A stretch of 64,000 nucleotides of DNA from Methylobacter sp. (lineage in GTDB: Bacteria; Pseudomonadota; Gammaproteobacteria; Methylococcales; Methylomonadaceae). The notes under the pieces are model-generated. The model was not told the DNA's origin. It saw only the letters and a list, made by a program, of their open reading frames with translations, and did not search any database. A program made the position numbers and the translations under genes. Of the stretch, positions 7,826-17,688 are shown piece by piece. The first letter of the stretch is position 1; the number at the start of each line of letters is the position of its first letter. The stretch spans positions 23,000 to 86,999 of the forward strand of contig NZ_SCTW01000015.1 of assembly GCF_004322395.1 (NCBI RefSeq), in the 5' to 3' direction.

Positions 7826-10309
7826 TTACTGCCAGCATTGATCTAAACTACAGACAAAACCAATCGGATGATGGGTAAAGTGCATTACTGACATACGTTC
7901 ACCGCCATGCGCATAAGCACGCTCTTTAGTTATCCATTCCCCGCGTAGTCTAAGGGCCGTTCCCGTTTGAATGCTTGGGACGGGTCTGGCTAGCCCAAGC
8001 CGGTCACCAAAGCGGATCGATAGAAAAACCTGCTCCTGATCGGCAATCACTCGCTGAAGATCGGCATTGACATCTTGGTCACCTTCAATTGACTCGGTTA
8101 CTGTGAGGATGACATGTTGATGGCGATCCCCCCCATTATTTTCGATACCAAGATATTCCGCGACTATGGTCTCGATTTCGACGACATCCCGTTGGCGCCG
8201 CTCACGCATTTTCTTGCGGCGCGCTTCTAGTCCCAACGGGGCCTCTTCCGGTTGTACTTCAATTGTTTGGGACTGTGTATAAGCCGTAAGAAACGACTCG
8301 AAACTGTCAAATTGCCCAAATCCCTTTGTACGAATACTCGATCTGCGCGGATGTTGAATATCCATCAAGCTTCTTAAAGGACGGTCTGTTGTGTCCCCTT
8401 GCATAACATCAGCTGCTAAAACATTCGCGCCGAATGCGATGCCGGTGAGTTGCTCGAGGCGGGCAATGGAGACTTGAAAATTATTGAAAGTACCGACCGG
8501 TAGGCGTTCGAAAGTGATATTCCGAGCGTATTGTTTTTGACTGACCACATAGGCACTGGAGTAAAGCTTGCCTGTAGCGTCGATAACCACAACCACTTTC
8601 CAGAAAGCCTGCGGAATCTTCACGCCACGGTGGAGCTCGTCGTCGCCCCGAAACAGAGGGCCCGTAAAAACCGTGGCCCGCAGGTCATCCTGGTCCGTAT
8701 TCGTCAAGATAAAGTTTTCGAGCCCTTGCCAGAGCGATTCCCCCTGATTGAATTCCCAGTATTGGGGAGAACAGTTGGTCCAATGGAAAGTATCTTCGTT
8801 TGCGCGGGCTAAAGTTGCGGCATCACCCCAAACCGGGTCAAGCCGGCGCACCAGATGTCCCCGGTCAAAATAATTGCCATTGGGCTCGTTGCCGTAAAGT
8901 TCATCACCGACTTGGAGTTCTTCAGGCAGGCGAGGGTCGTAGAACCAGGCATCATTTCCCCGGTCGAGGCTGACCGACTGAGTGCCATCGATATTTACAG
9001 CCGTAAAAAATGCAAGTCGACGATCGGTGTTGAAAACGATGGAGAAATGCTCATAGCGCAATTCCCCGTCAGCATTACCCTGAATCGAGGCTACTTGGCC
9101 GAAGCGTAGTGCCCGGTCGGTCAGCGTGGGGAGCGGCACTTCCTGGCCAAGAAAATTCGCATCATAGCCGACCCGGCCGGCATAGTAATTTATAGGATGG
9201 GTCCGACGACGAACTCGGCGTTCAGCTTCCGCGACTTCAGGCGAAGCCGGTGCTGGTAAGGCAGGGCTTACAATGCTGATTTTCTCGTTACGACCTGCGA
9301 GCGGGCGAATGCCATCAATGTCGTCGAGTAAGGCTTTCACCAGGAGCGGAGGATTTGGCGCATTTTTCTGTTGCGCACGGATATTGCTGAGGATCGAACT
9401 GACGCGGATGCCCTCATTCGCTTCCCAACGCAAGAGATCTTCAGGCAAATGGCTGGCCACTTCTTCTGAGACCCACTCGCCCGTAGTCCGTTGGTACTGG
9501 ATAGCCCCGTTCTTTGTTCGGGCCACTGGTACGCCGCTATGATGGACGGCTACGACCTGCCAATTGTCGTTGAAGGTGGGAGAGCCGGATGAGCCAGGTG
9601 CTGTGTCCGAGGCATACCAAAGAAAGTCCTGCCGAAATTCAGCATGGCCATCACCGATCTGGATCACTTTATTTTCCCGAATGGCGATAAACTTTTCGTC
9701 CCCATTGGGGTGTTGAATCACGGTCACAAATTCGCCTTCCTGAACTTTATGGATCCCTGGCTCCAGGCGTAGAAAGCCGAATTCATCAAGGGTCGCCATG
9801 CCGTCGACCGAGCGCTCCATCACGGCCACCACCGTAAAATCGAGGCTGTCCCTGGGGACGGTAATGAAGGTACTGTCGGGGTCAAGACGAAAGCGTCGGC
9901 TGGTCTTGAATTGACCGTTCGCATCGCGTTCGTATCCAAATTCGATGATGGCCCGTCGCGCCTCGTCAATGGAGCCGATGACATGGTTATTGGTGATCAT
10001 CAATCTCGGTGTAATCAGGAATCCGGTTCCCCAACTGCCGCTTCCCCCAAAGTCTTCGGGGACATCGACGCGTCCAACGGCAGCAGAAGCCAATTGACCT
10101 CGGGCGAGATAGTTAACGGGTAAAAGATCATTGCGGCCAATAAATCGCTCAAAGTCTCGGCCTGTAAAGCCCCCGCCACTGCGGGCCAAATGGGTGAGGC
10201 GAGCTCCCAAAACCGCATCACTGGGTTTTGGTGCTGGGCGTTTCTTCAATGTTCGTATCAGACCGATAAATTCTGGCGAGTATTCTTTTTTAATATCAAA
10301 GTAGGCCAT
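7826..10309 (-). CDS. Trypsin-like protease fused to NUC1-type nuclease and a DUF3465-like domain
   Basis: An 827-residue cytosolic protein (no signal peptide). Residues about 75-265 form a trypsin-fold serine protease with the triad H109 (ITNNHVIG), D157 (SLDFTVV) and S241 (APGSSGSP). Residues about 395-655 form a DNA/RNA non-specific endonuclease of the NUC1/EndA beta-beta-alpha-metal type: DRGH at 482-485 with H485 as general base, N512 in WTNCSPQ, and E531 after WQGLE. A charged linker (about 695-715) leads to a C-terminal domain (about 726-820) with GDRHQHVIL and HFTHHP, resembling DUF3465. The roughly 70 N-terminal residues are unassigned. All catalytic residues are intact. Downstream of GH13 and SGNH genes on the same strand, it reads as the last gene of an operon. 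A role in defence or controlled cell killing is inference. Confidence 0.9.
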   Translation of the reverse strand: MAYFDIKKEYSPEFIGLIRTLKKRPAPKPSDAVLGARLTHLARSGGGFTGRDFERFIGRNDLLPVNYLARGQLASAAVGRVDVPEDFGGSGSWGTGFLITPRLMITNNHVIGSIDEARRAIIEFGYERDANGQFKTSRRFRLDPDSTFITVPRDSLDFTVVAVMERSVDGMATLDEFGFLRLEPGIHKVQEGEFVTVIQHPNGDEKFIAIRENKVIQIGDGHAEFRQDFLWYASDTAPGSSGSPTFNDNWQVVAVHHSGVPVARTKNGAIQYQRTTGEWVSEEVASHLPEDLLRWEANEGIRVSSILSNIRAQQKNAPNPPLLVKALLDDIDGIRPLAGRNEKISIVSPALPAPASPEVAEAERRVRRRTHPINYYAGRVGYDANFLGQEVPLPTLTDRALRFGQVASIQGNADGELRYEHFSIVFNTDRRLAFFTAVNIDGTQSVSLDRGNDAWFYDPRLPEELQVGDELYGNEPNGNYFDRGHLVRRLDPVWGDAATLARANEDTFHWTNCSPQYWEFNQGESLWQGLENFILTNTDQDDLRATVFTGPLFRGDDELHRGVKIPQAFWKVVVVIDATGKLYSSAYVVSQKQYARNITFERLPVGTFNNFQVSIARLEQLTGIAFGANVLAADVMQGDTTDRPLRSLMDIQHPRRSSIRTKGFGQFDSFESFLTAYTQSQTIEVQPEEAPLGLEARRKKMRERRQRDVVEIETIVAEYLGIENNGGDRHQHVILTVTESIEGDQDVNADLQRVIADQEQVFLSIRFGDRLGLARPVPSIQTGTALRLRGEWITKERAYAHGGERMSVMHFTHHPIGFVCSLDQCWQ

Positions 10310-10345
10310 GACTGATTCCTGTTGTGACTAAAAAATTTTTAGGTG

Positions 10346-11233
10346 TTAAGGATTATTGAACAAGGGTGCCATAGTTTCATGAAGACGTTGCGCCGCACGA
10401 GCGAAGGCACTGTTGATTGGATGGAGTTCGTTGGCCCAGTCGGCATAGGGATCGAGGATGGGACGAAGATCGACATAATGAAAATTTGGATAGTGGGTAT
10501 CCAAACTGGTAAGCATGTCGTTATATAAGTCAATGATCTTAAAGACGATATTTTGCTGTTCGATTTCGTCGAGAATCGCTTTCTGCGCCAGTGCGGGACG
10601 GAGCCAAGGACCAGCAAATGTAAAGAATACGAAATTGACGCCTTTTCCAGTCGGAATGGTATGGCCATAACCGTGCGTTACGATATGCGTATCAGGTGAG
10701 CGTTGAGCAACAGCGGTAATCAGATCTTCGAAATAGCGCCGAAAAACGTTGTTGATCATCTGTGAGGCGAACTCAAAGCGGAAAGAGTCCAGCCCGCTGA
10801 GTTTATGATTCAAGTAAGACTCAAATTCATCGCCGGCAACATCATTACCGCCGCCTGAAAAAAGAAAGACTTTCGGCTTGATTTGTTCTATGCGTCGCAA
10901 AATCGTATGAATCTGGGGAATTTCACGCTGGAATTGACGATTGATATCCGTGCCATAGATCATGTTTTCCAGCGTATCACCGGCTTTCGCAAATTTCTCG
11001 ATATCGTAGTCAAAGAGATTTCTCAGGCAGTCAATCAGATCAGAACCCGGCAGATAATCGAACCAGGAATCGCCTTCGGCGATAATTCTGCTACGGCGCT
11101 TTGCTGACGCGGCTTCAAAAACAAACGGCTGAGCATGCTGACTCTCTACCGCTTTGAGTCGAGAAGCTTCTTTAAAATTAGCCAGTTCCTCAGGCGTGAA
11201 TTTATCTAAATAGCTAAAATCTTCACTCATCAC
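10346..11233 (-). CDS. SGNH/GDSL-type hydrolase
   Basis: A 295-residue protein with the SGNH blocks: block I EGDSWFDY (about residues 53-60, catalytic Ser in GDS), block III SGGGNDV (about 127-133, oxyanion Asn) and block V NELHP (about 269-273, catalytic His). It has no signal peptide, so it acts in the cytosol, unlike many esterases of this group. The start at 11233 has a good ribosome-binding site (AGGAG). The stop lies 37 bp before the protease-nuclease gene, and a 140-bp gap separates it from the GH13 gene upstream. The substrate is unknown; deacylation of a sugar, lipid or peptide is typical. Being tied to a nuclease effector makes an accessory role in that system plausible. Confidence 0.85.
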   Translation of the reverse strand: MMSEDFSYLDKFTPEELANFKEASRLKAVESQHAQPFVFEAASAKRRSRIIAEGDSWFDYLPGSDLIDCLRNLFDYDIEKFAKAGDTLENMIYGTDINRQFQREIPQIHTILRRIEQIKPKVFLFSGGGNDVAGDEFESYLNHKLSGLDSFRFEFASQMINNVFRRYFEDLITAVAQRSPDTHIVTHGYGHTIPTGKGVNFVFFTFAGPWLRPALAQKAILDEIEQQNIVFKIIDLYNDMLTSLDTHYPNFHYVDLRPILDPYADWANELHPINSAFARAAQRLHETMAPLFNNP

Positions 11234-11373
11234 GGTTCTCCTATTAGAGCTAGTTTATAAAATAAGTTGTCTTCAGGGGCAGACAAGCTACGTCAGCCTT
11301 CATGGGGGGCTTCTACCCCTTAAAAAATATATGACCCCAATTAGACCCAATCTCAAACTCAAGTTGATAGTTG

Positions 11374-13182
11374 TTAATATAGGGTGTCCACCCGCTGATT
11401 AGGTCGATCCAACGTCCGTTGTCCGAGAAATTGACGGTCACTCCCTGTGTAGTTAGCGAAATTGAGAACCACCATGAACTGATGGAACTCCCTATTGGGC
11501 GAATGGTCGTATCTCTTAAAAATCATAAGACTGCGATGAGAATCGATGCCAAAGCCAGCAGGATTAAATTGAGTCTGCCATTCTTCCCAATAATCCGGGT
11601 AGAAGTTCCCGGTCCGTAGGACTTCGTAAGTTTTGCGAACTTCGCAAAGCTTGGAATACAGATTAAACAGAGAGAGGCCAATCTTATCCTCTACATATGG
11701 CCAGTGTAACGGTCGTGGTTGTACTCTTCGGCCGCTCCCGTGGTCGTCTTCGGGAATCCAATGATCTTCGCCGAACTCTTGCCCATTTTGGATCATGGGT
11801 GTTCCGCTAGAGGTCATCATCGCTATCATGTAGGGCTGAGTGCGATAAGCCTGCAATGCACCCTCATTAGAGTGTGCCCCTGCCTGCCAATTGACGTGAG
11901 AATGGTCATGATTACTTAAATAGACGGTTGGCCTCTTCATAGCATCTTCGAGGTACCGACTGGTGTTGAGCGCATTGAGCAGCTTGGACGGAATCGTATT
12001 ATTCCATAGGCCGTCAAATGTACCTGCGTAAAGTGCATTGTCCCAATAACTGGTGGCTTTAGTGTGATTAGTAACATTTGCCGCATTCAATTGAAGATGT
12101 TCAAGAGTGAGGGAAAAGTGTTGTTCTCCGAGATCTTTAAGATGGGAGTCTATATCATGAAGAAGTTGGGGTAGCCCATTCAGGGTTTCATCATTGTAGA
12201 AATTGACCGTATTATCAAACCGAATGCCATCAATCTTAAAGGTATCAATCCAGTAGAAGCAGACGTCTCGAATAAACTGGCGAGTGCATTCTTGATTAAA
12301 ATCCAGATCTTGCAGCCCTTCAAAGTCTCCATAAAATTTACCCGTATACGGGCAGTCGGTATCATAAGTCTGATAAAAACTCTTATAAGGAAAACCTGGA
12401 TAAACATGGTTAAAGACTCCATCCATGATCACGTGAATGCCTTCCTGATGGCATAAGTCAATCAGTTTCTTGAGCCAGGAAAGCTTTTCTTCCGGCTGAA
12501 ACAGATTATTAGCATAGCGATAGCCGACCGAAAAATACAGGGAAGGCGTATAGCCCCAATTAAATTTTGAGTCATTCCATGCCGTCCAGGGCATGAAAAG
12601 AATGGCGTTAATGCCGAGCTTTTTGAAGTGCCCGACCATGTTTTCGGGTTTGATTTTATCTCGGACCGCATCAAGAGGCGCGCGAGCTCCCCGATATTCG
12701 TCCGTAAAATCATCAATCATCATCTCATAGATGATCAGATCCCGAAGGGGAAGCCTACCGCCCGCGATGGGAGAAATCACATTATCATCAGGCTGGCTTC
12801 CCCCAATCACGAAGCCAGCATTCATGTTTTCACGCCCCCCGTATCGAGTGCACGGGTCACTCACCCAGCGGGGTGGTTCGGACGCGTCGTTGAATGTGAC
12901 GTAGTATTTGTATTCATAGAATCCAGCCTTTAGATCGACAGGCGTTTCATAACTCCATATTTCACCCTCAGGATGGGGGGCTTTAGTTAAAGCCGGTGCA
13001 TTCATAAAGTCCCACGCAGTTTGTCCTAACTGAGCTTGAAAATCGCCGGTAACCTGAATTAATTTGATATTGTGTCGAATCTCGCCGTTAACACTAGGAA
13101 AGAACACCTTAAACCTGACTTTGTCAGCGGATTGACTGTTTCCGACTTGCCATGAGCCGAGTTTCTCTTTCATATAGTCCAT
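11374..13182 (-). CDS. GH13 alpha-amylase-family glycosidase with N-terminal CBM48-like domain
   Basis: A 602-residue protein. Residues about 15-125 look like a beta-sandwich of the CBM48/isoamylase N type. The (beta/alpha)8 barrel follows with all four GH13 regions: DGVFNH (254-259), GIRFDN (nucleophile D323), the acid/base Glu in LTLEHL (E361) and SNHDHSH (D426). The domain layout resembles branching enzyme or maltogenic amylase. No signal peptide is present, so it should act on intracellular glucan or malto-oligosaccharides. It is the first gene of the three-gene minus-strand cluster with the SGNH hydrolase and the protease-nuclease, preceded by about 570 bp without a gene (13183-13756) in which I see nothing definite. 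Exact specificity is unknown. Confidence 0.88.
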   Translation of the reverse strand: MDYMKEKLGSWQVGNSQSADKVRFKVFFPSVNGEIRHNIKLIQVTGDFQAQLGQTAWDFMNAPALTKAPHPEGEIWSYETPVDLKAGFYEYKYYVTFNDASEPPRWVSDPCTRYGGRENMNAGFVIGGSQPDDNVISPIAGGRLPLRDLIIYEMMIDDFTDEYRGARAPLDAVRDKIKPENMVGHFKKLGINAILFMPWTAWNDSKFNWGYTPSLYFSVGYRYANNLFQPEEKLSWLKKLIDLCHQEGIHVIMDGVFNHVYPGFPYKSFYQTYDTDCPYTGKFYGDFEGLQDLDFNQECTRQFIRDVCFYWIDTFKIDGIRFDNTVNFYNDETLNGLPQLLHDIDSHLKDLGEQHFSLTLEHLQLNAANVTNHTKATSYWDNALYAGTFDGLWNNTIPSKLLNALNTSRYLEDAMKRPTVYLSNHDHSHVNWQAGAHSNEGALQAYRTQPYMIAMMTSSGTPMIQNGQEFGEDHWIPEDDHGSGRRVQPRPLHWPYVEDKIGLSLFNLYSKLCEVRKTYEVLRTGNFYPDYWEEWQTQFNPAGFGIDSHRSLMIFKRYDHSPNREFHQFMVVLNFANYTGSDRQFLGQRTLDRPNQRVDTLY

Positions 13183-13756
13183 AACTCTTTCTCCTGATGA
13201 TGTAAATATCCAATGAATTCATCATTACAACGATCTGAATGAGCAAAGCTGGAAGTACAAAGAAATCCCAACTTTTTGTTATATCATTAAAAAATCGGTA
13301 TGTGGATCGCGCAAAAAGTAAGTGAACAAAATTTCAAAGGGGAATCGCTGTTTTGACGCTTATTCCGGTAGAAACCAAGATTGGTTTCATTTAGCGGCTT
13401 AAATAAGCGGCCCATGCTAAATAAGGTGAATTAATCGCTAAAGGCAATCCATGGAACTTTGTTGGCCATGATGCGCGTGGATTTCTCCTTTAATCTTTGA
13501 ATTCTATAAATATTAAAAACAGCTAACCTATTAACTAGATGATGCGCTTTGGATTTTTCGCTGTCAAATTTTAGTTAATGACTACTATCTGAATAAAGGG
13601 TTTATACAGATCAAAAAGAAGACTCAATCTTCATGTTGATAGGCATTTTAGTCACTGTATTAAAGTTATTGGATGATTGCATCCCTGTATAGATTCGATT
13701 TCACGATCAAGATCATGTTAAAATATTTATTTTTAAATATCTATTATCCTAGCCCC

Positions 13757-14017
13757 ATGCAACTCACTGCCTCACAACTTCAGTCAAAGCATAAAGCACT
13801 CATCGACGCTCTGAAACGTGGAGAAACGGTCGAGATTACTTATCACGGTCAAACGCTCGGTATAGTCCATCCAGCAGCACCAACTGTTAATTCAAAACAG
13901 CAAGAAGCCGCCATGAATGACTTTTTCGGCATGCACCGAGATTTAGGGGTTACCAGCGTGGAAGACGAATTACGCACGATCCGCAAGGGACGCCGGAGTA
14001 CATTGAGTGATCTTTGA
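13757..14017 (+). CDS. Phd/YefM-family antitoxin
   Basis: An 86-residue protein beginning MQLTASQLQSKHKALIDAL with ETVEITYHGQTLGIV, the Phd/YefM DNA-binding fold in which the antitoxin both represses the operon and neutralises its toxin. The C-terminal half is the expected toxin-binding tail. I prefer the ATG at 13757 because the upstream extension to 13673 shows no family similarity; the ribosome-binding site is weak. It overlaps the start of the PIN-domain gene by 11 bp. Confidence 0.85.
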   Translation: MQLTASQLQSKHKALIDALKRGETVEITYHGQTLGIVHPAAPTVNSKQQEAAMNDFFGMHRDLGVTSVEDELRTIRKGRRSTLSDL

Positions 14018-14393
14018 TACCAACATTTTGATTTACGCTGACAGAGGCGTGGCATCGGCCAAAGAATTAATCTTAAGCACACAGAATCGATCAATTTCTG
14101 CCGTCACCTATATGGAATACGTGCCGTTTTGCCGAAATAAAAAAGAACTGGCAACATTCGAGAAAATGCTCAATGTGCTTCAATTCACTATTCATGAAAT
14201 TGACCACGCTATTTCCTATCATGCTCGACAATTAGTGAAACAGTTTGCTCTCGGCCATAACATGGAAATGGGTGATGCCTTAATTGCTGCTACCGCTATG
14301 GCCCATAACGAACTACTATGCACGGGCAACATCAAGCACTTTGCTCAAGTTAACGGCTTGATGCTTGACCATTATCAGCCAAATGAGAACTGA
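14007..14393 (+). CDS. PIN-domain ribonuclease toxin (VapC-like)
   Basis: 128 residues starting with GTG. The PIN-domain acidic residues are present: the first Asp in FDTNILIY, the Glu of YMEYV (about residue 37) and the Asp of MGDALIAATA (about 92), followed by a terminal ITGN-like segment (CTGNIKHF). Such toxins cleave tRNA or rRNA in a Mg2+-dependent way. It partners the Phd-type antitoxin upstream, a frequent Phd-VapC combination. It is the second toxin-antitoxin module of the island. The region 14394-14681 after it contains no gene I can support. Confidence 0.88.
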   Translation: MIFDTNILIYADRGVASAKELILSTQNRSISAVTYMEYVPFCRNKKELATFEKMLNVLQFTIHEIDHAISYHARQLVKQFALGHNMEMGDALIAATAMAHNELLCTGNIKHFAQVNGLMLDHYQPNEN

Positions 14394-14681
14394 TTTGATA
14401 TGTCAGAAAATTCTGTATTTGTCTAAATTAGTCTAAAAATTGTCCAGCCTTAGCGAACTTAATGTCTTTATACCGGTTATCTCATGTGGCTGATTTATTC
14501 AGTGATGTTTTAAGAACATATGCCAAAAATGTGTATTCGTTCAACTCTGACTGGCAGATACTTCTAAAGAAGTAATAATTGTCCACGATTAGGTTTAAAC
14601 CACTACCGCAAAAATAGGACGGATCCATTTTTAGCTGTCGCGAAAAAATTTTGGCGCCTTATACCTCAGGACATCGTCGAA

Positions 14682-14882
14682 TTAGTATTCAGCAAATCCT
14701 CCAATCATGACACCGACGTAATCCATTCCCCCCATCCCTTCAACTGTAACAATTTCACCATTCTGAGGATGACGCCAATGGTTAACGACTAATCCGGCTA
14801 TCCTTTCAGTTTTTATAACTTCAGATTCATCAAGGAGGATTGCCAGATCATTTTCTGCCATTGGATTGATAATTACACTCAT
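14682..14882 (-). CDS. Small hypothetical protein
   Basis: 66 residues, acidic N-terminal half, Gly-rich C-terminal half (VEGMGGMDYVGVMIGGF). A plausible ribosome-binding site (AAAGGT) lies 5 bp before the ATG. I do not recognise the family, and there are no cysteines, signal peptide or membrane segment. The gene stands alone between the PIN toxin and the glycolate oxidase genes. Confidence 0.4.
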   Translation of the reverse strand: MSVIINPMAENDLAILLDESEVIKTERIAGLVVNHWRHPQNGEIVTVEGMGGMDYVGVMIGGFAEY

Positions 14883-14960
14883 TAAAGTACCTTTACATTA
14901 ATTAACAAATAAAAAGCGTTCAATGTTATCAGCAAATCAGTGTATAAAAAACAAACTGTT

Positions 14961-15069
14961 ATTAATCGGCGTTAAGTTTTTTCCAGTGATCAGCAGAGTG
15001 ATAATTTTAAAAAATCATTTTAGAACAATTATTTGATCTATTAACTGAAAAAATTAGACGCCCATTATG
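14961..15069. repeat. Two opposed copies of the island's 26-bp motif
   Basis: Copies at 14961-14986 (minus) and 15045-15069 (plus) face each other about 60 bp apart. They lie in the gene-free stretch 14883-15407 between the small hypothetical gene and glcF. Nothing else recognisable is seen there. Confidence 0.5.
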
Positions 15070-15407
15070 TTCAAAAACTTGCAAATTTTCGAAGCCGGTT
15101 AACACTCTGAAGCTTTTGAACTTAAAAAAATTTTTTCGAAGGTTGCCTGTTAATTCGCATCCAATATTTTCCCCCATATATAACTGGAAATTATCTATTC
15201 ATAATTGTTTTTAACCACTGTAGTTTTTAATGTAGTTTTTGGGTACACGCTGCCCTGCCCTAAACCAAATTATATTAGGGTTTCGTGACTCGAATGGCTG
15301 TTGCTGACATCATTAAAATTCTTTAAAACCCGAAAAAATGCATTTCAAAATATCCATTTAGCTCGGGAGTTGTTGCTGTGTGAACTGACGCCACCCGCTT
15401 TCAAGTT

Positions 15408-16616
15408 TTAGCTCTCCATTTTAGGCGCCAATAGCTCGACCCAATGTACCACTGGCACACTTGCCTTTTCCTGCAAGTGCATCCAACAGCCAATGTTGGC
15501 GGTAGCAATTACATCGGGTTGTTCAGCCTGAAGCGCCTGGATTTTAGCCTTTTGTAAACGCCCGGCTAGTTCGGGTTGCAGGATGGAATACGTGCCTGCC
15601 GATCCGCAGCACAAATGCGAATCGGCGACAGCCGTTAAAGTAAATCCTAATTCAGTGAGTAGGTTTTCCACCACACCGTTCAGTCGTTGTCCGTGTTGTA
15701 ATGTACAGGGCGAATGGAACGCAACCTTACGTGACAACGGTTGCAGGCTCAATATGTCCTCGACTTGCAATATCTCACTGATGTCTTTGGTCAGTGCGGC
15801 AATTCGTGCGGCTCTGTCAGCATAGAGCGGATCATCCTTTAATAACATGCCATAATCCTTGGTAGTGACGCCGCAACCACTGGCCGTCGTGATAATGGCT
15901 TCAATCCCATTTTCCACATGCGGCCAGCAGGCATCAATGACCCGGCGCATCATGTCGAAACTGGAGGTTTGATCGTTCAGATGATAACTCAGCGCGCCGC
16001 AGCAATGATCAATAGGCACTACATCGATACCGAGGCGATCAAGCACTCTTGCCGCGGCTGCGTTGATACGCGGCGCCAATGTCGGCTGCACGCAACCTTG
16101 CAGAATCAACATTCGCCGATCATGGCGTGCGGCAGGCCAGCTATCAGCGGTTTGCTTAGACGGTAATTTGGCCTTCAGGCGCTTCGGCAACACTGGCCGT
16201 AACCAAGCGCCAATCCCGGCCAGCATCTTAAAACGGCGCGGATACGGCAAACTCCACAACAGCAATCGCCGCAACAATCGTTGTGGCCATGGCCGGGAAA
16301 CACGCTCTTCTATAATCTCACGACCAATATCCAGCAGGCGGTTGTACTTGACTCCAGACGGACAAGTGGTTTCGCAAGACCGGCAGGTTAAACAGCGATC
16401 CAGATGTTGTTGTGTCTCCTCTGTCGCGGCTTCACCTTCCAACAAGTGCTTAATCAGGTAAATACGGCCGCGCGGTCCATCAAGTTCGTCGCCGAGCAGT
16501 TGATAAGTCGGACAAGTCGCGTTACAAAATCCGCAATGCACACAGCTGCGTAGTATAGCTTCGGCTTCTCTGCCCGTATCGGTGTTGTTAATGAAATCGG
16601 CGAGTTGGGTTTGCAT
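15408..16616 (-). CDS. glcF: Glycolate oxidase iron-sulfur subunit GlcF
   Basis: 402 residues. Two ferredoxin-type [4Fe-4S] motifs open the protein: CVHCGFCNATCP (about residues 25-36) and CLTCRSCETTCP (about 75-86). Two CCG domains with the Cys-Cys pairs of PIDHCCGALSYH and SHLCCGSAGTYS follow in the C-terminal half. In glycolate dehydrogenase this subunit passes electrons from the flavin subunits toward the quinone pool. It is the last gene of the glcD-glcE-glcF transcript, 16 bp after glcE. Length and motifs are normal, so the complex looks functional despite its place among mobile remnants. Confidence 0.95.
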   Translation of the reverse strand: MQTQLADFINNTDTGREAEAILRSCVHCGFCNATCPTYQLLGDELDGPRGRIYLIKHLLEGEAATEETQQHLDRCLTCRSCETTCPSGVKYNRLLDIGREIIEERVSRPWPQRLLRRLLLWSLPYPRRFKMLAGIGAWLRPVLPKRLKAKLPSKQTADSWPAARHDRRMLILQGCVQPTLAPRINAAAARVLDRLGIDVVPIDHCCGALSYHLNDQTSSFDMMRRVIDACWPHVENGIEAIITTASGCGVTTKDYGMLLKDDPLYADRAARIAALTKDISEILQVEDILSLQPLSRKVAFHSPCTLQHGQRLNGVVENLLTELGFTLTAVADSHLCCGSAGTYSILQPELAGRLQKAKIQALQAEQPDVIATANIGCWMHLQEKASVPVVHWVELLAPKMES

Positions 16617-16632
16617 AGAGATCGATAAGGTT

Positions 16633-17688
16633 TCAGCGGTGCAAGCGACCGGGGTTGAATAGTTTTAAAGGATCGAAAGCTGCGCGAATTTTCTGCTGTA
16701 AAGCCATCAACGCCGGATCAAGTCTGATCCAATCGGTCTTGTTGTTGCCGCGAAAGCAAACGGCATAGCCGCCAACTTTGGCAGTAGCAGCATGAATGGC
16801 CTCCGCCGGCTCTTCGGTTTTCAACCACCGCAGCGCTCCGCCCCAATCCAGAAACCAATCGCCGGATAATGACAGGGATGCCGAGGCAGGCGCCACGCTG
16901 ATCCGCCATAAATTGCCGGGCTGCTGAAAATACGTGAGTCGCTGCTCTCGCAAATCCTGCCAGAAACACTCACCTTGAACATCGGTGTCACCGCCAAGTT
17001 GACGGGCAGCGGCCTGCACGGCCGCTTGCGCGCCGGATAATCGCACTCTCAACTGCTCGCCATCGTAGGCCGACGCCGATAGTGGCCAGGGTCTAACCGA
17101 TAATGCGTTCATCTTGGTCACTGCTTCACCGGCAGAAAGCGTATAAGCCAAGGTCAATTCCGACTTGGGAATTGGGAGCACTCTGAGCGAAACTTCCAAC
17201 AGCACACCCAGACTTCCCAGTGCACCAACCATCAAGCGAGACACATCGAATCCAGCCACGTTTTTCATCACCCGACCGCCAAAGTTCAGCACTTCGCCAC
17301 CACCGTTGATGATCTTACAACCCAGCATAAAATCGCGAGCACTGCCGACAAAAGGCCGCCGTGACCCGGAAAATCCGCAAGCCAAGGTGCCACCCAACGT
17401 TGCATATTCACCAAAACCGGGCGGCTCGAAAGCCAGCATTTGCCTGTGTTGTGCCAATAGGCTTGTAATGTTGTTGAGCGAGGTGCCGGACCTGGCGGTA
17501 ATCACCAGTTCACTGGGTTCGTAGTCGATAATACCGCGATGGCCAGCCATTGGTAATGGTGTTGTCGCTTGACAGGCTCCGCCGTAGAACGCTTTGCTGT
17601 CACTGCCAACGATGCGCAGTGCGGTGCCGGTTGCAGCGGCTTGTTGAACTTGTTTCTGGAGGTCTTCGCTTAGATCCTGTTCACGCAT
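16633..17688 (-). CDS. glcE: Glycolate oxidase FAD-binding subunit GlcE
   Basis: 351 residues, a short member of the FAD_binding_4 (VAO/PCMH) family. The PP-loop region TARSGTSLNNI (about residues 63-73) and the FAD segments GGTLACGFSGSRRP and GGRVMKNVAGFDVSRL are visible. It lacks the full C-terminal FAD-oxidase domain of GlcD, as is normal for GlcE. Its ATG overlaps the glcD stop (TAATG), indicating translational coupling. It works with GlcD and GlcF to oxidise glycolate to glyoxylate. Confidence 0.94.
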   Translation of the reverse strand: MREQDLSEDLQKQVQQAAATGTALRIVGSDSKAFYGGACQATTPLPMAGHRGIIDYEPSELVITARSGTSLNNITSLLAQHRQMLAFEPPGFGEYATLGGTLACGFSGSRRPFVGSARDFMLGCKIINGGGEVLNFGGRVMKNVAGFDVSRLMVGALGSLGVLLEVSLRVLPIPKSELTLAYTLSAGEAVTKMNALSVRPWPLSASAYDGEQLRVRLSGAQAAVQAAARQLGGDTDVQGECFWQDLREQRLTYFQQPGNLWRISVAPASASLSLSGDWFLDWGGALRWLKTEEPAEAIHAATAKVGGYAVCFRGNNKTDWIRLDPALMALQQKIRAAFDPLKLFNPGRLHR

